Source of the DNA: Chloroflexi bacterium TSY
GTDB lineage: Bacteria > Chloroflexota > Anaerolineae > Caldilineales > Caldilineaceae
Direction: 5' to 3'
DNA length: 25,013 nucleotides
NCBI GenBank assembly: GCA_019217005.1
Contig: JAHBNG010000174.1
Span: 1 to 25,013, forward strand
The stretch's first letter is position 1. Each line of letters opens with the position of its first letter. Positions 16,329 to 25,009 of this stretch are shown in pieces. The notes under the pieces are model-generated. The model saw nothing but the letters and a program-made list of their open reading frames with translations, did no database searches and was not told where the DNA came from. The position numbers were made by a program, and so were the translations under genes.

Positions 16329-17990
16329 ATGATGGAATACCAAATTCGCATCCAGTTAGACCTGAAAATCCCCATGCGGGATGGACCCCTTCTCTACGCC
16401 GCGCTCTATCGACCAGCGAAGGGTGAGAGATTTCCCGTGCTGCTTCTGCGCTCACCCTACAGCACCCAACACCCGCGCTACGTCGAGTGGGCCACCCGCT
16501 TTACCCAGCGTGGCTATGCGGTCGTGATGCAGGACTCGCGTGGGCGCTACGAGTCGGAGGGCAAGTGGCATCCCTACTTTGATGAGACGAATGATGGTTA
16601 TGATACCCAACAGTGGCTGGGGAAACAATCTTGGTGCGATGGCAATATCGGCACCTTTGGCATCTCCTATCCCGGCTTTACCCAGATTCTGCCTGCACCG
16701 CTGCGTAGTTCCTACCTCAAGGCCCTGGTCCCAATTGCCAATCAGGAAGATAACTATGGCCACATGCGTTACAACGGCCTTTTGCAACTGCAAAATGCAA
16801 TGAACTTCATCTGGCTTGGGGATCGAACCAACCAGAGTGCCCCCAGAGATTTGCTCAATTGGGATGAGATTTACCGCCGCTTGCCCTTAATCTCGGCCTT
16901 GGATGATATCGCAGATCGTCCTTTTTACCGAGAGATTATTCGACATCACACCTTTGATGAGTTTTGGTCGACTTACAGCATGAAGGGCAAGTACGCTGAA
17001 GTTGACGTGCCGGCCTACTTCATCACCGGTTGGTACGACAATTTGCTCCACGAGGTGTTCAAATGCTATACCGGCTGGAAAGATCAAGCCCATACCCCGA
17101 CCACAAGAGCGCAGACCAAATTGCTCGTCGGGCCGTGGCCGCATAATCCCATGGGCACTGGTGACTCTTTTGGCGATGTTGATTTTGGGGCTGCGGCGAC
17201 GGTGGATCTGGTCGATCTCCAGCTGCGCTGGTACGATCAACGATTGCGCGGCATTGAGACCGGAATCGACGACGAGCCACCCATCCGCCTCTTTGTGATG
17301 GGTGAGAATGTCTGGCGCGATGAAGATGAATGGCCGCTGGCGCGCACTCAATTTATCCCTTACTACCTCCACAGCCGAGGGCAGGCCAATTCACACTATG
17401 GCAATGGCGAACTGAACCGCCAACCGCCTGGTGACGAGCCATTCGATATCTTTACCTATGATCCTGACGATCCGGTGCCGACCCTAGGGGGCCAGAGTAT
17501 GTTCATCACTGATACTGGCCCCAAAGATCGTCGTCCAGTAGAGCGGCGCGATGATGTGCTGGTCTACTCGACCGCGCCGCTGACCGAAGATGTAGAAGTA
17601 ACCGGCCCGATTGAGCTGGTGCTTTACGTTGCCTCCAGCGCGCCGGATACTGATTTTACGGGGACGTTGGTCGATGTTCATCCGGGCGGCAAAGCAATCA
17701 TCCTATCCGAAGGGATTATCCGGGCCCGCTATCGCGACTCTTATGAAACGCCCTCGCTGATCGAGCCTGGAGCCATCTACGAGTATCGATTCAAACTGTG
17801 GGAAACCAGCAATCTTTTCAAAGCGGGTCATCGCATTCGGCTCGAAGTTTCCAGCAGCAACTTTCCACGCTTTGACCGTAACCAGAACACGGGGCACACG
17901 CCGGGGCTGGACGCTGAGCGACAACTGGCCCAGCAAACAATCTATCATAACTCAGAGTACCCATCTCATCTCATCTTATATTGCCTGTGA
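16329..17990 (+). CDS. CocE/NonD-family serine hydrolase (X-Pro dipeptidyl-peptidase S15-like)
   Basis: This 553-residue protein has the alpha/beta-hydrolase fold and C-terminal jelly-roll of the CocE/NonD family. The nucleophile is Ser113 in GISYPG, the acid is probably Asp237 in GWYDN, and the base His272 in GPWPHN; the spacing resembles cocaine esterase. The N-terminal signature IPMRDGPLLYAALYRP and the QDSRGRYESEGKW oxyanion region fit as well. The C-terminal part, from about residue 400, has VEVTGPIELVLYVASSAPDTDFT and the ending LEVSSSNFPRFDRNQNTG, standard for this family. No signal peptide is visible, so it is likely cytoplasmic. Family members cut esters or amides; the substrate here is unknown. 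Two ATG codons are adjacent (16329 and 16332) with a poor GGTGG ribosome site. It stands alone between two operons. Confidence 0.92.
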   Translation: MMEYQIRIQLDLKIPMRDGPLLYAALYRPAKGERFPVLLLRSPYSTQHPRYVEWATRFTQRGYAVVMQDSRGRYESEGKWHPYFDETNDGYDTQQWLGKQSWCDGNIGTFGISYPGFTQILPAPLRSSYLKALVPIANQEDNYGHMRYNGLLQLQNAMNFIWLGDRTNQSAPRDLLNWDEIYRRLPLISALDDIADRPFYREIIRHHTFDEFWSTYSMKGKYAEVDVPAYFITGWYDNLLHEVFKCYTGWKDQAHTPTTRAQTKLLVGPWPHNPMGTGDSFGDVDFGAAATVDLVDLQLRWYDQRLRGIETGIDDEPPIRLFVMGENVWRDEDEWPLARTQFIPYYLHSRGQANSHYGNGELNRQPPGDEPFDIFTYDPDDPVPTLGGQSMFITDTGPKDRRPVERRDDVLVYSTAPLTEDVEVTGPIELVLYVASSAPDTDFTGTLVDVHPGGKAIILSEGIIRARYRDSYETPSLIEPGAIYEYRFKLWETSNLFKAGHRIRLEVSSSNFPRFDRNQNTGHTPGLDAERQLAQQTIYHNSEYPSHLILYCL

Positions 17991-18100
17991 TACCACGTTA
18001 ATGTCACTGTGCCTGTTTTTGTGTGAATTTCACTTTGGAGCGAATGTTTATGGATTCAATCTTGTCCCGAAAATGAATGACGCCTCTGTTTTTTAGTGAC

Positions 18101-18129
18101 TTGCATGTTCACGAAAGTCAAGGTATTCT
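18101..18129 (+). promoter_or_regulatory. Weak candidate promoter for the second transporter operon
   Basis: TTGCAT (18101-18106) and TATTCT (18124-18129) are separated by 17 bases, with three and four matches to the -35 and -10 consensus. They lie upstream of the solute-binding gene start at 18212. The 221-base gap 17991-18211 shows no gene and no clear terminator after the hydrolase gene. Confidence 0.25.
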
Positions 18130-18211
18130 TAGAGATGTATCCCATTGTGCTGAGAAGAACCAGCACTCGCTCCCAAAACCGCGCATTTGTTTTTCCAGAG
18201 GAGACCACATA

Positions 18212-19663
18212 ATGATCAAGAAAAACGAGTTTTCACGTCGGACTTTTTTGCAATTAGCGGGTGTGACCGCTGCTGGTGCAGCTCTGACAGCCTGTGCGCC
18301 AGTGGCCAGTCCCCAGTCCACGCCGGCAGAAGAAGGCGCAGCCGGGGCGGAAAATATCCTGCTACGGATTCAGGGCAATGCAGAGCGTGAAGGGCCAACC
18401 GGGCTACTTTTTACGGAGGTTAACCCCGAGGTGGAAATAGAGTTCATCTCTGTGACAGGGATCGATCACGAAGAAGTGGCCAGCAAGCTATTATCCATGG
18501 TTGCGGCGGGAGAGCCCGTTGATGGGGGACACGCTTGTACAGAGGCGACTCAGCTTTACGCTGGCCAGGGCCTCTCCGTGAAGCTGGATGATTATATTCT
18601 GGGCGATGAAGATGAGTTGATGGATTACTTCGCTGATGTGAGTCCGCCCTTGATCGAAGCGATGTTCTACGAAGGCAGCCTCTATCAGCTTGCCCGCGAT
18701 TTCAATGCGGCCAACATGTATTACAACACGCAACTCTTTGAAGAGGCGGGGTACGGACACCCAGAATCCACCTGGACCAAGGACGATTTTTATGAGATTG
18801 CTAAGGCCGTTACCAAGAAGAATGCCAGCGGCGAGACAGAGGTATTCGGCTATGGGTGGATCAACCGACTGTGGGGAAGCTGGATGCCCTGGATCTTTGT
18901 CAACGAGGGCAATCTCTTTGTGGAAGAACGTGTCGAAGGCGGAGAGTGGTTCTGGAGCAAATTTTATGCTGACGATCCAGCCGCGGCGGGTCGTAGCGGC
19001 GGCTTCCGTTGGCGCGAACCGGTTGCGAATCAGACTGCCAACGTGGAAGCACTGGAATTTATGGTCCAGCTGTTTGATGAGGGGATCGCACCTGCCGTAG
19101 AATTGGGCGGCGGTGCAACTTTACAGGGATTTTTCACCAGCAACAGGCTTGCCATGACGCCAGCAGGTGGCTTCTGGGCGGGCGGTATGCACAATGCAGG
19201 ATTGGCACCCGATGCTTTTGATACACAGCTATGGCCCGCGTGGAAATCCCAGCGTCATCAGTTTGGCGTCTGCGCCAAGTTCATGTTCGAGCAGTCTGAA
19301 AATAAGGATGTGATGTGGGAATATATGAAGTTTGAGGTAAGCGAAGACGGCATGAAGATTTCCGGCTACTTCAATCCCTTCATCCTGACGACGCCCTGCC
19401 GCCGATCCATGTGCAACGAGGAAGCCTTTGCCGAAACTGGGCCAATACATTGGCAGACGTTCTATGATACGTTGGATAAGCATCCGACCACAGCACCAAT
19501 TCCTGCACCACCGATCGCCAATCCAATGACGACGCTCTTCACCAGTTACACGTCTAGAGCCATGAACAAGGAGATGACGCCACAGGAGGCGCTCGATGGT
19601 ATGCAGGATGAGATTGTACAGCTCGTGGATCGGTCACAGGACATCATGTATCCAGAAAGCTGA
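18212..19663 (+). CDS. CUT1-type ABC solute-binding lipoprotein, Tat-exported
   Basis: I place the start at ATG 18212, giving 483 residues, because AGAGGAGA lies seven bases upstream and a Tat-lipoprotein leader follows directly; the frame is open further upstream, but the extra 45 residues precede the signal and are not credible. The leader has SRRTFL (residues 8-13) and a lipobox ending at Cys28. The mature part resembles family 1 extracellular solute-binding proteins, with typical blocks such as MYYNTQLFEEAGYG and FFTSNRLAMTPAGGFW. Unlike its counterpart at 10688 it is intact. It captures the substrate at the outer face of the membrane and delivers it to the two permeases that follow. Length is slightly above the usual 420-450. 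Confidence 0.92.
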   Translation: MIKKNEFSRRTFLQLAGVTAAGAALTACAPVASPQSTPAEEGAAGAENILLRIQGNAEREGPTGLLFTEVNPEVEIEFISVTGIDHEEVASKLLSMVAAGEPVDGGHACTEATQLYAGQGLSVKLDDYILGDEDELMDYFADVSPPLIEAMFYEGSLYQLARDFNAANMYYNTQLFEEAGYGHPESTWTKDDFYEIAKAVTKKNASGETEVFGYGWINRLWGSWMPWIFVNEGNLFVEERVEGGEWFWSKFYADDPAAAGRSGGFRWREPVANQTANVEALEFMVQLFDEGIAPAVELGGGATLQGFFTSNRLAMTPAGGFWAGGMHNAGLAPDAFDTQLWPAWKSQRHQFGVCAKFMFEQSENKDVMWEYMKFEVSEDGMKISGYFNPFILTTPCRRSMCNEEAFAETGPIHWQTFYDTLDKHPTTAPIPAPPIANPMTTLFTSYTSRAMNKEMTPQEALDGMQDEIVQLVDRSQDIMYPES

Positions 19664-19678
19664 TCGGGAGTAGCGCTT

Positions 19679-20638
19679 GTGGTAACTGAAACCGTATCCA
19701 GTCGTTCGGTCTCCTCACGACAAGGTTTGCTGAGTTGGCTGACCGAAGATTCGCTGACAGGTATGGCCAGGCGCAAGGCGCTGATGGGCTACTTGTTTCT
19801 ATTGCCAACCATCTTGGGCATTTTGATCTTCATTGCCGGCCCCGTCCTGGTCTCATTCGGTTTGAGCTTTTTCAAATGGAGTGTACTCAAGCCACCCGCG
19901 TTTATTGGTACAGCCCACTTTGAGCGGATGTTTGGTGACACCAGGGTGGCGATCAGCTTTCTCAACACGCTGAAGTTCGTCTTAGTTGCCATCAGCATAC
20001 AGATCGCGCTGTCTCTTGGACTGGCGCTGGCCATTTCTGGCAGAATGGCAACAGGATTTCGCTACTATTTTCGGACAGCGTTCTTCCTGCCCTATTTGAT
20101 GTCCGGCGCGGCGACTGCTATCGTCCTCAGTTATATGTTGAACAAGGAGTTTGGGGCAGTCAATTACTATTTAGGCTTTCTCGGCGTGCCGCGTATTCCT
20201 TGGATGACCTCGTCCTCTGTTGTCCTGTATACGATTGTGCTGGCCTATGTCTGGCAGCACATGGGGTTCACGCTGATCCTGTTCATTGGCGGGTTAAACA
20301 ACATTTCCCCCGAAATCCTGGATGCTGCCGACGTGGATGGTGCGACAGGATGGCATCGCTTCTGGCACATCACATTGCCCATGCTCAGCCCGATCATGCT
20401 CTTCGCCGCTGTTGTGGGCGTCATTGGTGGTCTGCAGATTTTCGATCAACCCTATGTCATGACGCGCGGTGGGCCTGGCGATGCCACCCGCACAGCGGTG
20501 ATGGTGTTGTATGAATCTGCCTTCAAGAACATGGAAGTAGGGTATGGTTCGGCGATCGCGGTCCTGCTTTTCATTGCCATCATGATCGTCACTGCCATAC
20601 AGTTCTGGCTGAGCAGACGGTGGGTGTTCTATCAATAG
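19679..20638 (+). CDS. CUT1-type ABC permease (MalF/UgpA-like)
   Basis: The 319-residue membrane protein starts at GTG 19679, eight bases after CGGGAG and 15 bases after the binding-protein stop. The N-terminal cytoplasmic part ends in ARRKALMGYLFLLP, the usual entry to the first membrane segment in this family. Six segments are seen. The EAA loop reads LDAADVDGATGWHRFWHITLP, with Asp in place of the usual second Ala-Arg wording, a mild variant. QPYVMTRGGPGDATRT is the conserved block before the last segment. It forms a heterodimer with the next product. No ATPase gene accompanies it. Confidence 0.92.
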   Translation: MVTETVSSRSVSSRQGLLSWLTEDSLTGMARRKALMGYLFLLPTILGILIFIAGPVLVSFGLSFFKWSVLKPPAFIGTAHFERMFGDTRVAISFLNTLKFVLVAISIQIALSLGLALAISGRMATGFRYYFRTAFFLPYLMSGAATAIVLSYMLNKEFGAVNYYLGFLGVPRIPWMTSSSVVLYTIVLAYVWQHMGFTLILFIGGLNNISPEILDAADVDGATGWHRFWHITLPMLSPIMLFAAVVGVIGGLQIFDQPYVMTRGGPGDATRTAVMVLYESAFKNMEVGYGSAIAVLLFIAIMIVTAIQFWLSRRWVFYQ

Positions 20639-20647
20639 GAGACCAAA

Positions 20648-21535
20648 TTGCAATCTGCAGCACTCCAATCATCGGGCGCACGCACCCCAACAATGCGTGC
20701 CAGTGATTTTTTGCGTTATCGACTGGCCCATTGGCTGCTGATACTCGTCCTCCTTGCCTTCAGTGTCATCGTGCTGGCGCCCTTCCTGTGGACCGTATCG
20801 ACCTCATTCCGTTTGCCAGCGGAGTCCTTTAGTGTGCCGCCTCAATGGATCGTGCTGGATCCCGACTTGAGCAACTACGACCAAGTTTTCGAACGAATTC
20901 CCTTCTGGCAACAGATAGGCAACAGTGCAGTTGTGGCGGTCACGATTGTGGTCGGCCAACTCATCACAACGTCACTTGCTGGATATGCATTTGCGCGACT
21001 GGAGTTTCCTGGCAAGAATGTCCTCTTTTGGTTGGTCATGGCCACCATGATGGTGCCGCTCCAGGCCACAGTCATCCCTGTCTTCGTGCTGCTCAGTCGT
21101 ATGGGTTTGTCAGATAACCTGTTTGCGTTGATTCTTCCCTCGCTCACAGCGGCATTTGGCACATTTCTGCTGCGCCAGTACTTCATGTCAATCCCCGATG
21201 AATTTGAGGAAGCCGCCGTCATGGATGGTGCCAATCCGTTTCTCGTCTTTTACAAAATCTATCTTCCACTTGTGAAGCCGGGCCTTGCGGTGCTGGCTGT
21301 GCTCGCGTTCAATTTTCATTGGAACGAATTCTTCCGGCCACTGATCTTTCTCTTAACGCAGGAAAATTTCACGATTCCGCTTGGTCTAAATGATCTAAAG
21401 GGCTATATGATGACCGGCAGCATTTCGGTGGTCTTGGCTGGCGTTACACTCGCATTGATCCCTGTCGTGATTGTCTACATTCTTGGGCAGCGTTACTTGA
21501 TCGAAGGTATTATGAAAGGTGGTCTAAAAGCATAA
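20648..21535 (+). CDS. CUT1-type ABC permease (MalG/UgpE-like)
   Basis: The 295-residue protein is given a TTG start at 20648 because AGGAGA (20637-20642), overlapping the previous stop codon, lies five bases upstream; the next Met codon would remove about 15 residues of the cytoplasmic tail and is possible. It has six membrane segments, the MalG-type block SFSVPPQWIVLDPDLSNYDQVF, an EAA loop EEAAVMDGANPFLVF and the usual C-terminal QRYLIEGIMKGGLKA. Its stop is one base before the hyuA start, so the enzyme is translationally coupled to the transporter. Confidence 0.92.
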   Translation: MQSAALQSSGARTPTMRASDFLRYRLAHWLLILVLLAFSVIVLAPFLWTVSTSFRLPAESFSVPPQWIVLDPDLSNYDQVFERIPFWQQIGNSAVVAVTIVVGQLITTSLAGYAFARLEFPGKNVLFWLVMATMMVPLQATVIPVFVLLSRMGLSDNLFALILPSLTAAFGTFLLRQYFMSIPDEFEEAAVMDGANPFLVFYKIYLPLVKPGLAVLAVLAFNFHWNEFFRPLIFLLTQENFTIPLGLNDLKGYMMTGSISVVLAGVTLALIPVVIVYILGQRYLIEGIMKGGLKA

Positions 21536-21536
21536 T

Positions 21537-23669
21537 ATGGCGTATAGACTGGGCATTGATATCGGCGGGACCTTTACCGACGCCACACTCATCAACGAGA
21601 CGACGGGCGAAATCCGTATCAGCAAGGTTGCTTCCACCCCTGAAGATCCCTCGCTGGGCTTCATGGCGGCCACCGACCGCATTTTGCGTGAAAATGGCGT
21701 CGCCCCAGCGGATGTTATCTATCTGGTTCACGGCACGACCGTCGCCACCAACGCCATCATCGAAGGCAAGGTGGCGCGGACTGGTTTTATCACCACCGAG
21801 GGCTTCCGCGACATGCTCGAGATTGCGCGTCAGACCCGACCCAGCCTCTACGACCTGCAGTTTGAGAAGCCCAAGCCGCTGGTACCGCGGTATCTCTGTT
21901 TTGGCGTGCCGGAACGGCTGGATGCACGGGGAGACGTCTTGGCTCCACTAGACGAAGCGAGGGTGCGGGAGATCGCCACACAACTGCGTAGCGAAGGGGT
22001 AGAAGCGATCGCCGTTTGTCTATTGCACGCCTATGCGAATCCCGTTCACGAAGAGCGCGTTGGGGTGATCCTCCAGGAACTGTTTCCTGAAGCCATGCTC
22101 TCGCTTTCCTCCGAGGTAACGCCCGAATTTCGGGAATACTTTCGAGCCAGTACCACAGTGATTAACGCCAGCATCCGACCCGTTGTGGCGCGCTATTTGG
22201 CGCGCATTGAAGAGCGGCTGCGGGTAGCAGGCGTGACGGCGGAACTGCTGTTGATGCAGAGCAGCGGGGGGGTTTTTGCTTTTAGCGAGGCCAGCCACAA
22301 ACCGGTTTTTATGGTCGAGTCGGGACCGGCCGCCGGTGTGATTTCAGCCGCCTATCTGGGCAATACATTGGGCCACGGCGATATCATCTCCTTTGATATG
22401 GGTGGCACCACCGCCAAAGTCGGCCTCATTCAGGGCGGAACCCCCAAAGTAACCAAAGATTACGAAGTCGGGGCCGCAGCCCGGGCTGGCGTCGGTGCGC
22501 AACGTGGAGCTGGTTATCCCATCCGCACGCCAGTGATTGACTTGGTCGAGATCGGAGCCGGTGGTGGTTCGATTGCCTGGGTGGATTCCGGCGGCAGCCT
22601 GCGCGTGGGACCGCAGAGCGCGGGGGCCAGTCCCGGTCCGGTCTGTTATGGCAAGGGGGGCACGGAACCGACCATTACCGACGCCAATCTGGTCTTGGGC
22701 CGTCTCAGCCCCAACTACTTTCTGGGCGGCGAAATCGAGCTGGATATGGCGGGGGCGCGCCAGGCCATCCAAACCCGCTGCGCCGAGCCGCTGGGGCTGG
22801 ACGTGGTGGAGACGGCCCACGGCATCATTGAGATCGCCAACGCCGCCATGGTCAATGCTTTGCGCTTAGTTTCGGTGCAACGGGGTTATGACCCACGTGA
22901 GTTTGCGCTGGTGGCTTTTGGCGGGGCCGGGCCGGTTCATGCCAATCGCCTGGCGGCTGAAACCGAGATGCCAACCGTGATCATTCCCATGAGTCCGGGA
23001 ACAACGTCGGCGCTGGGTCTGTTGGTGACGGACTTGAAGCACGATTACTCGACAACCTATATCAAGCGCCTGGATATCAACCACATAGACCAACTTGATA
23101 TCGCAACGGTGGAGCAGACCTACCAAGTCCTGGAGGAAGAGGGGCGGGCCGCGCTTGCACGTGAGGGCATCGCCCCAACCGCAATGCAGTTCCAGCGTCA
23201 GGTCGAGATGCGGTATGTGGGGCAAAGCTATGAGTTGACCGTGCCGCTGCCGCATCGTGAACTCACGATAGATCAGATCGAGCCTCTGTTGGAACAGTTC
23301 TACCAGGCTCACGATCAGGCCTACGGCTTCAGCGCGCCGGGCGAACCGGTCGAATTTGTCAACCTACGGCTGACTGCCATTGGCCAGATCGTCAAGCCCC
23401 AGATGCGTCAGTTGACGCAAGAAAACCGTGCGCTGGCTTCTGGGTCGGATGTGGCACAAAAAGCCGTCCGCGCTGTCTACTTTTCCGAAAGCAGTGGTTA
23501 TGTAGAATGTCCGATCTACAATCGTTATCAACTTGCCGCAGGACATAGATTGGTGGGACCAGCCATTGTCGAAGAATTGGATTCCACCACGGTGATCCAT
23601 CCCGGTTACCAGGCTGACGTAGACAGGTTTGGGAATCTGGTGCTGACAACTATACTTTGCCCTGTATGA
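21537..23669 (+). CDS. hyuA: Hydantoinase A/oxoprolinase family ATPase (HyuA)
   Basis: This 710-residue protein shows the ASKHA-type ATP-binding signatures of HyuA: GIDIGGTFTDA (residues 6-16), VHGTTVATNAIIEGK, a MQSSGG block, VESGPAAGV, FDMGGTTAKVGL near residue 287, and GAGGGSIAWVDSGG followed by PGPVCYG. FGGAGPVHA occurs further on. It is the ATP-hydrolysing half of N-methylhydantoinase or 5-oxoprolinase-like enzymes and should require a HyuB partner. The only HyuB in the window is at the end of the other transporter operon. The start is ATG 21537, one base after the permease stop, with only a distant AAAGGTGG; coupling probably drives translation. It is visibly more GC-rich than the transporter genes. 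Length is normal for the family. Confidence 0.94.
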   Translation: MAYRLGIDIGGTFTDATLINETTGEIRISKVASTPEDPSLGFMAATDRILRENGVAPADVIYLVHGTTVATNAIIEGKVARTGFITTEGFRDMLEIARQTRPSLYDLQFEKPKPLVPRYLCFGVPERLDARGDVLAPLDEARVREIATQLRSEGVEAIAVCLLHAYANPVHEERVGVILQELFPEAMLSLSSEVTPEFREYFRASTTVINASIRPVVARYLARIEERLRVAGVTAELLLMQSSGGVFAFSEASHKPVFMVESGPAAGVISAAYLGNTLGHGDIISFDMGGTTAKVGLIQGGTPKVTKDYEVGAAARAGVGAQRGAGYPIRTPVIDLVEIGAGGGSIAWVDSGGSLRVGPQSAGASPGPVCYGKGGTEPTITDANLVLGRLSPNYFLGGEIELDMAGARQAIQTRCAEPLGLDVVETAHGIIEIANAAMVNALRLVSVQRGYDPREFALVAFGGAGPVHANRLAAETEMPTVIIPMSPGTTSALGLLVTDLKHDYSTTYIKRLDINHIDQLDIATVEQTYQVLEEEGRAALAREGIAPTAMQFQRQVEMRYVGQSYELTVPLPHRELTIDQIEPLLEQFYQAHDQAYGFSAPGEPVEFVNLRLTAIGQIVKPQMRQLTQENRALASGSDVAQKAVRAVYFSESSGYVECPIYNRYQLAAGHRLVGPAIVEELDSTTVIHPGYQADVDRFGNLVLTTILCPV

Positions 23670-23715
23670 AAACCGTAATTTGGTCTCGCTGCTAGAGCTT
23701 TCGAAAACTACGTAT

Positions 23716-23731
23716 GGTGACATTTGTCACC
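23716..23731. promoter_or_regulatory. Palindromic operator-like site 1
   Basis: GGTGACATTTGTCACC is a 7 bp inverted repeat around a central TT. The core TGACA-WW-TGTCA recurs at 23873-23886. It lies 46 bases past the hyuA stop and about 290 bases before the permease start. A dimeric repressor or activator site is the natural reading; the regulator is not encoded here. Confidence 0.5.
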
Positions 23732-23872
23732 TTGGTCCCTGATTTTGGGTGTTCAAACCCTATACAAGCGAGTCCTTAGAACACCTCTGAGGGTCTGTTA
23801 GCGTCAAAAAGGTTACAACATGACAAATTTGAGGTGCGAACCCTCTACAAACCCTTGAAATTGTCAATTAGG

Positions 23873-23886
23873 GTGACAAATGTCAC
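23873..23886. promoter_or_regulatory. Palindromic operator-like site 2
   Basis: GTGACAAATGTCAC repeats the core of the site at 23716 with a central AA. It is 119 bases upstream of the GTG at 24005. Other half-sites of the TGACAAA kind occur between the two (for example 23821-23827). The rest of the 335-base gap 23670-24004 contains a loose direct repeat (around 23745-23770 and 23830-23852) and no gene. Confidence 0.5.
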
Positions 23887-24004
23887 TATTTCTGTTTTCA
23901 AAATAACCCACGATTTGTTAATTATGATGCCCCCTCATGCGGTGCATGTATTTTGGATGGGCATTGTGCAGTACAAAGCTCTAAACATCATTGAGGTAGC
24001 AGGC

Positions 24005-25009
24005 GTGACCATTGACTACGTTGCCAGACGGATAGGGATATTCTTTCTCATCGTGATCACTGCGGTCACCCTCAATTTCTTCATACCCCGCATCAGGTCG
24101 ACAAACCCCATCGAGTCTCGGATGAACCAACTCGCAGCCCAGGGTGGCGTGTATGCGAACCAGATCCAGGAGATGGTTGAGATCTATAACAAGAAGTTCG
24201 GCCTGGACAGACCGCTCTGGGAGCAGTATTTGATCTACTGGCAAGACCTACTGCGCCTTGATCTCGGCGTATCCCTGGCCTTCTACCCGCAAACGGCCCT
24301 CGAGATGATCGCACGGTCCGCGCCTTGGACGATTGGCCTTCTGACCGTATCCACGATCATTGCATTCATCCTCGGCACGCTTTTTGGCGCGCTGATGGCC
24401 TGGCCCAGAACAAGCCGCATCGCACTCGGATTATCACCGCTGTTCATGACATTGTCGGCGATTCCATACTACCTGCTGGGCATGTTGTTCATCTATGTTG
24501 TGGCCATGCGTTGGCGAGTGTTGCCTGTTGGCGGAGCCTACACATCCGGTACGAGTCTGACCCTGAGTTGGCAGATGGCGCTCGACATTGGGCGGCACGC
24601 CCTTCTGCCTGCCGCTTCGATCGTTCTAAGCAGCATCGGCTTTTGGGGTCTGGGAATGCGCGCGATGATGACAACGACTCTGGGCGAGGACTATCTTCAA
24701 ATGGCAGAGGCCAAGGGCCTGAAGCCACAGACTATCTTCAAAGACTATGCGTTGCGCAACGCGCTTCTGCCTCAGGTGACCTCTCTGGCGATATCGTTGG
24801 CTTCGGTGATGTCTGGGGCTGTGTTGGTGGAGGTGATCTTTGGTTATCCAGGTGTGGGAAATCTCCTCTTCAAAGCCATCTCTGGGAACGACTATTTTGT
24901 CATTCAGGGGATCGTATTGTTCGTCATTCTATCAATCGGCGTCGTGCTGTTGGCCCTGGATCTTGTGTATCCACTCATCGACCCCCGCATCAGGTATCGA
25001 AGGGGTTAG
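24005..25009 (+). CDS. Peptide/nickel-class ABC permease (DppB-like)
   Basis: I choose GTG 24005, giving 334 residues, because GAGG lies eight bases upstream and TIDYVARRIGIFFLIVITAV is the normal N-terminus of this family; the open frame extends 57 codons further up through a region holding operator-like palindromes, which argues against it. The protein has six membrane segments, the conserved FGLDRPLWEQYLIYWQDLLRLDLG-type cytoplasmic/external block, and the EAA-like loop DYLQMAEAKGLKPQTIF followed by YALRNALLP. It ends with DPRIRYRRG, the standard C-terminus. It should pair with a DppC-like permease just beyond the window and differs in class from the two CUT1 transporters upstream. Confidence 0.93.
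   Translation: MTIDYVARRIGIFFLIVITAVTLNFFIPRIRSTNPIESRMNQLAAQGGVYANQIQEMVEIYNKKFGLDRPLWEQYLIYWQDLLRLDLGVSLAFYPQTALEMIARSAPWTIGLLTVSTIIAFILGTLFGALMAWPRTSRIALGLSPLFMTLSAIPYYLLGMLFIYVVAMRWRVLPVGGAYTSGTSLTLSWQMALDIGRHALLPAASIVLSSIGFWGLGMRAMMTTTLGEDYLQMAEAKGLKPQTIFKDYALRNALLPQVTSLAISLASVMSGAVLVEVIFGYPGVGNLLFKAISGNDYFVIQGIVLFVILSIGVVLLALDLVYPLIDPRIRYRRG

Noticed and set aside
18077..18211. A 45-residue N-terminal extension of the second binding protein
   Set aside because: The Tat signal must be at the N-terminus, and a good ribosome binding site directly precedes the ATG at 18212.
23745..23852. tRNA-like wording (GTTCAAACCC) in the gap after hyuA
   Set aside because: No acceptor stem or cloverleaf could be built around it; it is part of a loose direct repeat.
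23834..24004. A 57-residue N-terminal extension of the DppB-like permease
   Set aside because: It runs through operator-like palindromes and precedes the standard family N-terminus, which begins at GTG 24005 with a ribosome site.
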